The translations under genes and the position numbers were made by a program. The notes beneath the pieces are model-generated. The model saw only the letters and a program-made list of their open reading frames with translations. It had not been told where the DNA came from and did no database searches. A DNA stretch of 64,000 nt from an uncultured Lachnospiraceae bacterium (GTDB lineage Bacteria; Bacillota; Clostridia; Lachnospirales; Lachnospiraceae): assembly GCA_947576945.1 (NCBI GenBank), contig CANPTH010000002.1:62001-126000 (forward strand). Direction: 5' to 3'. This document shows positions 44,258-52,799 of this stretch, one piece after another. Each line of letters opens with the position of its first letter. Position 1 is the stretch's first letter.

Positions 44258-45568
44258 TTACTGCTGTATCTCTACTACATGGCACGCCTTCTTCAACATG
44301 TCGATCAGCTCTGTCAGATAATCCGCAATTTCCATAGAATCCACATGCTCCCGCTTCCTGTAGGCTGCGATTTTCGCAGTGGGCGGATATGCCATCGGCA
44401 CCAACTCGCCGCCCTCCAGCAGATTCGCCACAAACTCGCAGACTTCCAGCAGATCCTCCACATCATGGCCATGCGCGAAGCCCTGGTTCTGTCTTGCCTT
44501 ACGAAGCGTTCTCTGTGCCAGGATACAGGCTCTTCTCACATAGTCCTCCTGATTCACGTCAGAACGGATCGCCGTTTCCCCTCTGTTGCGGAAGAATCCA
44601 TAGATCGCGGACACAATAGAAGGATCCCTGACCGTTCCGTCCGGATAAACCACCCCGTGTACCCTTGACCACATATCTTTCCCGATCATCAACTCAAACA
44701 GATACCAGCCTACACCGTATTCATCATGCAGCTCGATGGACATATCATAAGGATTTGCTCTGCCGATACAACACATTTCGTTATCCAAAACCGGCTTGCC
44801 GTATTTCTCGCTCATCTGCTTCGCATACTCCAGCGTATCACGCATACGCTTCCTGGTCGGGCAATAGTCATGGAATACGATCACATCAACCAACTCCGCT
44901 GTCTTGCTCGGTTCCGTCTCATAGATAAAGATATTGCCGATCCCGATATCATGCACCGGATCCTTAGCCTTTACATACTTACAGAAATGCCGGACGATCT
45001 CCCAGGTCTTCTCCTGCCTGTAGCGCAGCGCCTCCATGTCAGGCCGGTCCTGATAATCCTGCACATAAGAAGGCTCCTCGTCATACCAGGTCACAAAGTT
45101 ATCCGTATATCCGGGCTCGTTAGCGATATCCCAGAACAAGAGGCCTTCCTCCTTACCAATCGCATCATAGAGCGCGTCAAAATACTGCTCTCCAATATAC
45201 CAGCTGGAAGGATCTTCCAGCGTCTTCGCGATCGGCCGCAGTCCGGCTTCCAGCATGAATCCCTCCGGCGGCAGCTCATCTTCGCGGAATCGGAATCCCA
45301 TAAAAATAATCGGGTTTGTGGAAATACCATGTTTCCATGCCGTCTGCACAAAATCCTTAACATTTGCAAGAAACTGCCCGGGATTCTCCTTATAGAAATC
45401 GTAGCTTAGGAAAATCCGGGCGCTGTTCAGGTGCAGCCGCCTGGCATACCCCATATCCCTGTCCACAACGTCATGATGATAATGGGACCAGAAATCCCTG
45501 TCATTCACGGCGTCAGGCTGCGTGTAATTGAACCCTCGCAGGTTCCTGTAATCAACTGTTTTCTTCAT
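44258..45568 (-). CDS. Intracellular glycoside hydrolase, clan GH-A (GH5-like)
   Basis: This 436-residue protein has no signal peptide. The barrel contains NYTQPDAVNDRDFWSHYHHD, LHLNSARIFLSYDFY, the acid/base Glu151 in FWDIANEPG and the nucleophile Glu264 in PVLDNEMCCIG, followed by a helical C-terminal tail of about 100 residues. This is a retaining GH5-type arrangement. GGAGG lies 5 bases before ATG 45568; upstream starts lie in a short repeat remnant. It is the last gene of the Lpl-type importer operon and probably cleaves the imported oligosaccharide. The linkage is unknown; the long tail may be a separate domain. Confidence 0.85.
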   Translation of the reverse strand: MKKTVDYRNLRGFNYTQPDAVNDRDFWSHYHHDVVDRDMGYARRLHLNSARIFLSYDFYKENPGQFLANVKDFVQTAWKHGISTNPIIFMGFRFREDELPPEGFMLEAGLRPIAKTLEDPSSWYIGEQYFDALYDAIGKEEGLLFWDIANEPGYTDNFVTWYDEEPSYVQDYQDRPDMEALRYRQEKTWEIVRHFCKYVKAKDPVHDIGIGNIFIYETEPSKTAELVDVIVFHDYCPTRKRMRDTLEYAKQMSEKYGKPVLDNEMCCIGRANPYDMSIELHDEYGVGWYLFELMIGKDMWSRVHGVVYPDGTVRDPSIVSAIYGFFRNRGETAIRSDVNQEDYVRRACILAQRTLRKARQNQGFAHGHDVEDLLEVCEFVANLLEGGELVPMAYPPTAKIAAYRKREHVDSMEIADYLTELIDMLKKACHVVEIQQ

Positions 45569-45638
45569 TTTTCCTCCGTTCCGAAGCGCTTTATTCATCC
45601 TCGCTTCCAATCCCAATCCGAGGCGCTTTTATCTCCTG

Positions 45639-46529
45639 TCAGCCCTTCACGCCGCCCAGCGTGATACCCTTTACAAAGTTATTCTGTACGAAAGGATAGA
45701 TCACCAGTACCGGCAGCACGCCTGCGATCGCCATCGCCATACGCACCGAGACCGTAGGCAGGTTCGCCAGCAGCGCCGCCGCATTGGAATCTCCGGACTG
45801 GAGCAGATATTGAATATTCTGTACGATCCTGTTCAGAAGATTTTGTATCGAATACAGGTCCTGTCTTCTGTTCAGATAAACATATCCGTTATTCCAGTCA
45901 TTCCAGTAAGCAATTCCGGCAAACAATCCAATGGTAGCGATAATAGGCCTGGCGAGCGGAACGACTACCTTAAGAAACGTCTGCGTCTCAGATGCCCCGT
46001 CAATATACGCCGCTTCAACGATCTCATCCGGAATACTGGATGTGAAATAAGATTTCATGAGCAGAATATTAAATCCGTTCGTCACCAGACCCGGCAGCAA
46101 CAACCCCCAGAAAGTATCCTTAATGTGGAATATATTCACATAATTGATATAGGTCGGAACCAAGCCACCGTTAAACAGCATAGTAAAGAAAACGTAGAAA
46201 GTAAGAACGCCTCTTGCCGGAAGTTCTTTCTTGGAAATGGCATAGGCAAGCAGTGTTGTAACCGACAGCGAAAGAACCGTTCCCACAGCCGTAAGACGGA
46301 AGGATACGAGATAAGCCTTCAAAACCTGCGGATTCTCTACAAAAATATAATGGTATGCATCCAAACTGAACTTTTCAGGAAAATAACTGTAGCCGTTCCG
46401 AATCAATGTATTATTGTCTGTAAAGGAAGAGATGATCACCAGGAGCAGGGGAGCCACCGCTAATATTGTCATGATTATCATAACAACATTACCCATAAAT
46501 TGAAAGCGTTTTTCGTCTTTTGACTTCAT
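45639..46529 (-). CDS. Oligosaccharide ABC importer permease, LplC/YtcP type
   Basis: This 296-residue membrane protein has six helices. The N-terminal MTILAVAPLLLVIISSFTDN, FYVFFTMLFNGGLVPTYIN and the C-terminal FVKGITLGGVKG are marks of the LplC/YtcP branch, which serves complex oligosaccharides. The coupling loop is VEAAYIDGASETQTFLKVVVP. AGGG precedes the ATG. It is 17 bases after the LplB-type permease. The ATPase is not encoded here. Confidence 0.92.
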   Translation of the reverse strand: MKSKDEKRFQFMGNVVMIIMTILAVAPLLLVIISSFTDNNTLIRNGYSYFPEKFSLDAYHYIFVENPQVLKAYLVSFRLTAVGTVLSLSVTTLLAYAISKKELPARGVLTFYVFFTMLFNGGLVPTYINYVNIFHIKDTFWGLLLPGLVTNGFNILLMKSYFTSSIPDEIVEAAYIDGASETQTFLKVVVPLARPIIATIGLFAGIAYWNDWNNGYVYLNRRQDLYSIQNLLNRIVQNIQYLLQSGDSNAAALLANLPTVSVRMAMAIAGVLPVLVIYPFVQNNFVKGITLGGVKG

Positions 46530-46546
46530 AATTCCCTCTCCCTTCC

Positions 46547-47491
46547 CTAAAACAATGCGCTGTCCGGATCTATCTTACGAACGATCAGGTTTGCAGACAT
46601 TACAAGGATAAATCCAATCAGTGACTGGTAGACGCCCGCTGCCGTAGCCATAGGCATATCATTTCTCTCCAGCAGTCCCCTGTACACATAAGTATCTATG
46701 GTCTGTGTCACATTCATCAATACACCGCTCTGCTGAGGCACCTGATAGAACAGACCGAAATCCGAATAGAAGATACGGCCGACGGACAGCAGCACCAGCA
46801 TGATGATCGTAGGTCTTAGAAGCGGCAGCGTGATCTTTCTGATCTGCTGCCATTTCGATGCACCGTCAATGGCAGATGCCTCATAGATTTCTCTGTCGAA
46901 TCCCAGGATCGTGGACAAATACACGATACAGTTATAGCCCACGCCCCTCCAGGTCTGTACGAATACCAGGATAAAAGGCCAATATTTCGGTTCCGTATAC
47001 CAGGGAATCTGTTCCTTGCCAAACAATGGAAAGATACTGTTATTCAAAAATCCGTTTTCCGAACTCAGGAAAGCAAACACCAGATAACTGATAATCACCG
47101 TAGACAAAAAATGAGGCAGTAAGATGGTGGACTGATAAACCTTCTTCCATCTCGTGGTAAGCTCGGACAGGATGATGGCAATCGAAACAGCCATGACCAC
47201 ATTAACAATGATAAACAAAATATTATAACCCAGTGTATTTCTTGTAATGATCCAGGCATCCTGTGTCCGGAACAAATATTTGAAATTTTTGAGGCCTACC
47301 CATGGCGAACCCCAAATTCCCTTTTTCGTGGAATACTTCTTAAATGCCAGCACCAGGCCCGGAAGCGGCATATAATTATTGATAAACAGATAGATAATTC
47401 CCGGAAGAGCCATAAGATATACGGGAATAAACCGCTTGACAAGTCTTAAAGTCTTCTTGGAATCCCTCTTTACTTTTGCTGTCTGTTTCAT
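46547..47491 (-). CDS. Oligosaccharide ABC importer permease, LplB type
   Basis: This 314-residue membrane protein has the LplB hallmarks FINNYMPLPGLVLAFKKYS, STILLPHFLSTVIISYLV and WRGVGYNCIVYLSTILGFD. The coupling loop is YEASAIDGASKWQQIRKITLP. ATG 47491 follows AAAGG. The 118-base gap before it holds a long hairpin (47520-47556), so expression relative to the binding protein may be lowered. Confidence 0.92.
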   Translation of the reverse strand: MKQTAKVKRDSKKTLRLVKRFIPVYLMALPGIIYLFINNYMPLPGLVLAFKKYSTKKGIWGSPWVGLKNFKYLFRTQDAWIITRNTLGYNILFIIVNVVMAVSIAIILSELTTRWKKVYQSTILLPHFLSTVIISYLVFAFLSSENGFLNNSIFPLFGKEQIPWYTEPKYWPFILVFVQTWRGVGYNCIVYLSTILGFDREIYEASAIDGASKWQQIRKITLPLLRPTIIMLVLLSVGRIFYSDFGLFYQVPQQSGVLMNVTQTIDTYVYRGLLERNDMPMATAAGVYQSLIGFILVMSANLIVRKIDPDSALF

Positions 47492-47519
47492 AGCATGCCA
47501 GCCTTTCTTAATACAAGAG

Positions 47520-47556
47520 AAAAAGGAACAGGAATCTGAGATTTCCATTCCTTTTT
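47520..47556 (-). other. Strong hairpin between binding-protein and permease genes
   Basis: On the minus strand AAAAAGGAA pairs with TTCCTTTTT and, inside, GGAAATCT with AGATTCC. The U-run on the 3' arm makes it look like a leaky terminator, which would favour more binding protein than permease. Confidence 0.7.
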
Positions 47557-47609
47557 CCCGTTTTCAGATACAACCGTCCAGGACGGATTCATGCATAATC
47601 AATCGTTTC

Positions 47610-49217
47610 CTACTCGACACCGTTCTCGGCTGCCCACGCCTCCAAAGCTTCCTTCTTCGCGTCTATATAAGTTTGAAGACCTGCAGCCTCCAGTCTCTCA
47701 TTGAGTTCGGCAATACCTGCCTCCGGCTCGATCAGACCGAATACAAGGCTGTTGCCGTATTCTTCCCATACATTGGTCAACGCCGTATACTCTGCACTGA
47801 CCTCCGAAGAGTCAAAGCTGAAGCCAAGCGCCTTGGACTTCATGGCATTGTTGTTGAAATCTATCGTCTTCTCCCAAAGGTCGATGTCATCCCCTTCACG
47901 TACATAGGTAGGATATTCACAAGGCATCATCCAAGCCCACACCAGATTGTAATACTCTACTGTCTGCTCGGTCACTCCCTCAGGGAAAGTACAATGACCG
48001 GACTCCGTAAGAACATAATCCACACCTTCTTCACCCCACAGAAGCAGGTTGGTCACTACGGGACTGGTATACAGATCGTTCAGAACCGTCATCGCAGCCT
48101 CAGGAGCTTCTGTCGTGGAATTGATGCTCCATGCAGCGCCAACAGGCGCGCTGCTTGCCACAAAGTCAGGCCCCAGCTGGAATACAACGGAATCCCGTCC
48201 GCCACGTTCTGCTTCCTTCTGACGTACAATACCGGGCTTTCCGGCTGTCGTATCAGCGATCAGAGTGCCGGCAATAACCTGTGCACCGCCGTTCTGTGTC
48301 TCGGTAGCGGCATCCTTCGACATAAATCCTGCCTGCTGCCACTCATACATCAGCTGACAATATTCCCTGAACATATCGCTGGTAAACAGATTGGACACTT
48401 CAAGGCTGTTGGAAGGATCAAGAAGCACGCCAAACACGTCTCCGCCAATAGCATCATAGGCAAGCTTCTGTCCAAGATATCCGTAATTCCAGGGATACAC
48501 TACATTTACATCAGGATATGCTTCGTGAAGCTGCGTAAACAGTTCTGTCATATCCTCTGCAGTCGCAGGGTTAACTTCTTCCATGTTGATCTGGGAATAA
48601 TCATAATCGATACCATCCATATACTCTTTATCGACTACGACGCACCACATACCGGTTGCCAGATCACGCATACAGGGAATCCCATACAAAGCGCCATTTA
48701 CAACGCAGCCCTTTAAGAACTCCGGATCAATCAGTTCCACAATATCCTTACCATAATTATTGAGCAGATCTCCCTCATTCAGATCATAAGTACTCTCGTT
48801 CGCTACCGTATTCGAGAAGTTCATAACGCCTGAACTGAAAATATCCACCTGCTCCCCTGAGGAAAGCATCATATTCACGCTCTGCGTATAATCACCCATA
48901 AGAGATGTTACAAACTCAACATTAATATTGTAAGTGTCCAGATAATATTCTTTGATCTTACCGAATACTCTGTCTTTTCCAAGCACAGAATCATCGTTGC
49001 AGTACAATGCAACAACGATCGTCTCTCCACCAAAGTCGGTGATCAGATCACTTGCCGCCTCTCCGGCAGCCGCTTCATCTCCAGCGGCCTCAGCGCCCGT
49101 ATCGTCAGCAGCAGGAGCAGCAGCACCGCCATTTGTTTCAGCCTGCCCTCCTCCACATCCGGCAAGAGTTCCTGCCGTAAGAACAAGACACATCATAAGT
49201 GCAAGAATCTTTTTCAT
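47610..49217 (-). CDS. Oligosaccharide ABC importer substrate-binding lipoprotein (LplA type)
   Basis: This 535-residue protein has a signal peptide with lipobox LAGC, an Ala/Glu-rich spacer and the binding fold of the large LplA-like group (YLDTYNINVEFVTSLMGDYT, SSGEQVDIFSSGVMNF, LYGIPCMRDLATGMWCVVVD). GGAGG lies before the ATG. It is first in an operon with LplB- and LplC-type permeases and a GH5-like enzyme, divergent from its probable sensor kinase at 49723. The ligand is probably a branched or complex oligosaccharide. Confidence 0.93.
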   Translation of the reverse strand: MKKILALMMCLVLTAGTLAGCGGGQAETNGGAAAPAADDTGAEAAGDEAAAGEAASDLITDFGGETIVVALYCNDDSVLGKDRVFGKIKEYYLDTYNINVEFVTSLMGDYTQSVNMMLSSGEQVDIFSSGVMNFSNTVANESTYDLNEGDLLNNYGKDIVELIDPEFLKGCVVNGALYGIPCMRDLATGMWCVVVDKEYMDGIDYDYSQINMEEVNPATAEDMTELFTQLHEAYPDVNVVYPWNYGYLGQKLAYDAIGGDVFGVLLDPSNSLEVSNLFTSDMFREYCQLMYEWQQAGFMSKDAATETQNGGAQVIAGTLIADTTAGKPGIVRQKEAERGGRDSVVFQLGPDFVASSAPVGAAWSINSTTEAPEAAMTVLNDLYTSPVVTNLLLWGEEGVDYVLTESGHCTFPEGVTEQTVEYYNLVWAWMMPCEYPTYVREGDDIDLWEKTIDFNNNAMKSKALGFSFDSSEVSAEYTALTNVWEEYGNSLVFGLIEPEAGIAELNERLEAAGLQTYIDAKKEALEAWAAENGVE

Positions 49218-49722
49218 TAATATTCCTCCTTCATTTGTTTATTTAAATTTATACATTCAATAATGGAAGAAGTTCTTATCGGCCGATATTTTCTTCTCTT
49301 TATTGTGTCATAATTATAACTGTTTTCAGGGCAAAAAAATATTCACACTTCTTAGCAGTTATTGCATTATTTTGACATCTTCTCTTCCATCACAAGCGCA
49401 TTTATGCAAAATCCTGCAAAGAAATCCTTGTAAACGCATCAATACAGCCCATTTCCTTGTTGATGACCGGTTTGCCGCCCTGTTCCTGTTGGGATCCTTC
49501 TTCAGCAGACGGATCATGGCCGTCAAAAAGGCTCTCTTCTTCTCCTCCCTTTTCTTCCTCGGAGTAGATCTTTTTTCATTATAGGAAGATATCCACGAAA
49601 AAAAAGTGTACATATTTGAGCGAATATTTTAAAATTCTTACAACTTCTCATTTGTCGATTGCTTTTCCTTTCTATTAAGATTACTATCATACATAGACAT
49701 TTTCCGACAGATGGAGGTATTT
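49218..49722. other. Divergent regulatory gap without an accepted gene
   Basis: This 505-base gap separates the binding protein and the kinase. A TATAAT box on the minus strand (49318-49313) may serve the importer operon, but its -35 is weak. The AT-rich stretch at about 49580-49700 probably holds the kinase promoter. Two overlapping open frames in 49303-49613, one on each strand, have no ribosome-binding site and Lys/Arg-rich, non-protein-like composition, so I do not call them genes. Confidence 0.5.
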
Positions 49723-51480
49723 ATGCTTTTTCACAAACGGGAGTACTCGCTTTTTTCTCAGCTGATCAAAATTGTTTTGGTGATATATGGCCTGTTTCTG
49801 ATCTCCTTTTTGGTCCTTTTTCTGTTTCTGAACCATAATATGCGCTCCAATCTTTATGACAGCTACTACAGAACGATAGATTATTGTCTGACTGAGACTA
49901 AAAATGATCTGGAAATCGCCAACCGCTCCGTTCTGTCAACCCTTTACAACAACCCTGATCTGTCTCAGTTGTCCACTTCGGATAATATAATGACAATTTC
50001 CGCCTGCGAATCCCGTCTTCAAAGAACGCTGAGTTCTTATCTGCTGTGCTATTCGACAGTGGACGGATTGTTTTTCTACAGCGGGCGCAATGACCGTTTT
50101 ATTTCCGAGTTAAGAGATCCCAACAGCTCCTTTTCCACCTATTTTAAAACCTTTCTGCGGTCGGTGGATTTTGCCGCCTTTTCCAGGGAGCTTGCTTCAC
50201 AGAAAAGTTCTTTTGCTTTCTGCGAAATTGACGGCAGCTATTGTCTTGTGCGTATGTTTGCCTACAACAATACCATCGGCGGCGCATGGGTCAATGTGGA
50301 TACAATCATGAATGATCTGGAAGGATGCACTTCCAAAGATACGCTCTGTGCCTTCCTCAACGCGCCGGAAACAGAGTTTCCCGTTGTCAATCAGGCTGTG
50401 GATTCCAACGAGTTACAACTGCTTCTTGGCAAAAACACACAGGTTGTAACCTGCTCCGGCAGTAAATATCTGAAATTTGAGAGCAGGCCCTCCTTTTGCC
50501 AATCGGATCTGTTGATCCTGATGCCCTATTCCCATCTCCAGCAGACGCTTGAGCTTCGATTTAAGCTACAGGGCGTATTCATCGTCATCCTCACCCTTTG
50601 CTTTCTCTCTACCTTTATCCTGTTCAGCACCAGACTGCGTCTGCCGATCCGTGAGCTGTACAGGATCTCGGAAACGGTGAAGGAAAGTCCTCAGCTTGAG
50701 GCGCTTAAGCTCCAGGAAGTCAGCCGCTGTAAGGAAGTACGGGAAATTCATGAGGAAGTCATTCGGCTTCTGGAGCACATCGATTCCCTGGAGAACCAGG
50801 TACTCCGGGAACAGCTTCTGAAAAAGGAGTACGAACTCCTGAGCCTGCGCAATCAGGTATCGCCCCATTTTCTGATCAATTGCCTGAGTGTTATCTCCTC
50901 CATGGCGGGCACCTCTGTGAGCCGTATTGTTTTAAAGTCCATGATATCCACTCTGGCAGAGCACCTGCGCTACACTCTTTCCACCAAGCCCTTTGTCAGT
51001 CTGGCGGAAGAGATGCATTTCGTGCACAATTATTATGATCTGAACAGTTACCGTTACCCTGACAGTCTGCTCTATCAAATTAATATACAGGGGTTATGTG
51101 ATAATGCGGCCGTCTTTCCCAGCCTGGTTTTGATGTTGAGCGAGAATTCCATTAAGCATAATTTAAGCACCAGCGAAAAGCTGAGTCTCACCGTCACCGC
51201 CTTTGAGGAGCAGAATGATGGCGGGCAGGTCTATGTGCACATTAGACATACGGACACCGGAAGCGGTTTTCCGGAGCAGATGCTGGCGGCTTTGAACAAC
51301 CCGGTACCTGCTTTGGAGGAAATTGCAGACGGCTCCAGAATCGGACTCTATAATATCAAAAAGAGGATCCTTCTGGCCTACGGCGATTCCCACACCAGCA
51401 TCCTCTTTTCCAATCTCCCACATGGAGGCGGCGCACAGGTTGACATTATTCTTCCCTATATTTCCTACCAGGACTCTTAA
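49723..51480 (+). CDS. YesM-type sensor histidine kinase
   Basis: This 585-residue kinase has helix 1 (about 16-38, LVIYGLFLISFLVLFLFL), an extracytoplasmic sensor of about 240 residues, helix 2 (GVFIVILTLCFLSTFILF), HAMP, RNQVSPHFLINCLSVISSM (the usual FLYNTLE reads FLINCLS here), and an ATPase domain (LSENSIKHNLS, TDTGSGFP, IGLYNIKKRI). ATG 49723 follows GGAGG; a frame from 49711 is unlikely. Its partner regulator starts at 51964, after an inserted 432-base element. Confidence 0.9.
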   Translation: MLFHKREYSLFSQLIKIVLVIYGLFLISFLVLFLFLNHNMRSNLYDSYYRTIDYCLTETKNDLEIANRSVLSTLYNNPDLSQLSTSDNIMTISACESRLQRTLSSYLLCYSTVDGLFFYSGRNDRFISELRDPNSSFSTYFKTFLRSVDFAAFSRELASQKSSFAFCEIDGSYCLVRMFAYNNTIGGAWVNVDTIMNDLEGCTSKDTLCAFLNAPETEFPVVNQAVDSNELQLLLGKNTQVVTCSGSKYLKFESRPSFCQSDLLILMPYSHLQQTLELRFKLQGVFIVILTLCFLSTFILFSTRLRLPIRELYRISETVKESPQLEALKLQEVSRCKEVREIHEEVIRLLEHIDSLENQVLREQLLKKEYELLSLRNQVSPHFLINCLSVISSMAGTSVSRIVLKSMISTLAEHLRYTLSTKPFVSLAEEMHFVHNYYDLNSYRYPDSLLYQINIQGLCDNAAVFPSLVLMLSENSIKHNLSTSEKLSLTVTAFEEQNDGGQVYVHIRHTDTGSGFPEQMLAALNNPVPALEEIADGSRIGLYNIKKRILLAYGDSHTSILFSNLPHGGGAQVDIILPYISYQDS

Positions 51481-51514
51481 GCTCCTGTTCCTACCGGTCA
51501 TTTTATTTTGAAAG

Positions 51515-51946
51515 CTATAAATGAGCAAATTTGAAATTATACCATAGCTGACTCAAATAGCATAAAGCTAAAGACATCATGCCTTTTTGGGTATATACCG
51601 TTTTAGTCAAGAAAACAATAACCTGTAAAGGATGGTGTCTTATAGAAAACAGTATATACCATTCAAAACTGCTTTAAAAATTAAGTATATGTCGCCTCTT
51701 TCCGCAAAAGACTATCAAACATATCATGGGAAAACGAAAGCCCGTGTTCTGGCATCGTCCTTAATTATGCCGTCATCATGTACGATAAGACCATGTCAAA
51801 GGTGAAAATCGTACAGGAGATTGCCGATGTCAGCCTCGTGGCAGTTGGCAGTCGAAGCTATTATATCTATCGATATGAAGAAAGCCTCAACGGCATCGAT
51901 GATGCAGTAGTACTGATCTAATTTTTTTGAATTTGCTCATTCATAG
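51515..51946. mobile_element. MITE-like insertion with terminal inverted repeats and target duplication
   Basis: Ends CTATAAATGAGCAAATT and, inverted, CTATGAATGAGCAAATT match at 16 of 17 bases. The 7-base sequence TTGAAAG stands directly outside both ends (51508-51514 and 51947-51953), the mark of a transposition. Inside is a 47-codon remnant frame (from MYDKTMSKVKIVQEIADVSL at about 51779) that I do not recognise, and interleaved inverted repeats at 51571-51660. It has no transposase, so it would need one from elsewhere. Confidence 0.8.
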
Positions 51947-51963
51947 TTGAAAGGAAGGCTGTT

Positions 51964-52716
51964 ATGAAAATATTGATCATAGACGATGAATTCTATATTG
52001 TTGAAGACATTCGGCTGAATACCGACTGGGACAAGCTGGGCATCAGTGAACAGTATACGGCTCACAGCGTACCGGAGGCAAAACATGTGATGGAGCAGCT
52101 TCCGGACATAAATATCGTTCTGACAGACATCGAAATGCCCAAAGAAAACGGATTTGATTTCATTCGCTGGCTTCACGAAAAGAATTTGAATCCTGTAATC
52201 CTGCTGCTGACCGGTCACGAACGATTTGACTATGCGCATTCTGCTATTGAGCTACACGTCCAGGACTATCTCACCAAACCGGTGGATATTTACCATCTGG
52301 AGACCACCCTGGCAAAAGCTGTAAAAGAAAGCAAGCGAAGAAATGTATATCCGGAATTATTTCAGATCAATCCAGAAGAGGAACAGCCGGAATCCACAAT
52401 TGAAATCATTCAGGATTGTGTGCGCAAAAATCTCTCTTCTCCCGATCTGAACCGTCAGCTCATCGCCGAATTCGTTCACATGAATCCGGATTATATCTCT
52501 GCTATATTCAGCAAAAAGACCGGGGAATCTCTCACAAGCTTTATTCTCAAAGAGCGACTGAAAGCTGCGAAGGTTATGCTGTCCACAACAGATTATTCCT
52601 TACAGGAGATTGGATACAGAACCGGGTTTTCCACACCCTCTTATTTTCAGAGACAATTCAAAAAGAGTGTGGGCATCACACCGAAACAATATCGTATGGA
52701 GGAAAAGGTTAAATAA
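51964..52716 (+). CDS. Compact response regulator, receiver plus AraC domain
   Basis: This 250-residue protein is half the length of the other YesN-type regulators in the window. The receiver domain is complete (ILIIDDEFYIVEDI; phosphorylation site in IVLTDIEMPKENG; YLTKPVD), and after a very short linker comes an AraC domain (LNRQLIAEFVHMNPDYISAI, LQEIGYRTGFSTPSYFQRQF). AAGGAAGG precedes ATG. It is the likely partner of the 49723 kinase. Removing the insertion leaves about 40 bases between the two genes. It likely controls the divergent Lpl-type importer. Confidence 0.9.
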   Translation: MKILIIDDEFYIVEDIRLNTDWDKLGISEQYTAHSVPEAKHVMEQLPDINIVLTDIEMPKENGFDFIRWLHEKNLNPVILLLTGHERFDYAHSAIELHVQDYLTKPVDIYHLETTLAKAVKESKRRNVYPELFQINPEEEQPESTIEIIQDCVRKNLSSPDLNRQLIAEFVHMNPDYISAIFSKKTGESLTSFILKERLKAAKVMLSTTDYSLQEIGYRTGFSTPSYFQRQFKKSVGITPKQYRMEEKVK

Positions 52717-52718
52717 TA

Positions 52719-52799
52719 GATTCCGGCAGCAGACTGAAATACTTCTCCGGTTCCGCCATGCAACGTTCCATCCATATCAAATGCAATCATCTGGTACAT
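52719..52799 (-). pseudogene. N-terminal fragment of a HAD-family hydrolase
   Basis: On the minus strand a frame from ATG 52799 reads MYQMIAFDMDGTLHGGTGEV, then FQSAAGI. DMDGTL is HAD motif I with its nucleophile aspartate. Nothing more of the protein is present. The fragment abuts the next relic on the other strand, so the junction is probably a deletion scar. Confidence 0.5.

Noticed and set aside
49303-49613. Small protein genes in the gap before the 49723 kinase
   Set aside because: Open on both strands but with no ribosome-binding site and with Lys/Arg-rich or low-complexity composition.
51515-51946. Intact insertion sequence
   Set aside because: Only 432 bp and no transposase; the 47-codon frame inside is not recognised, so it is called MITE-like.
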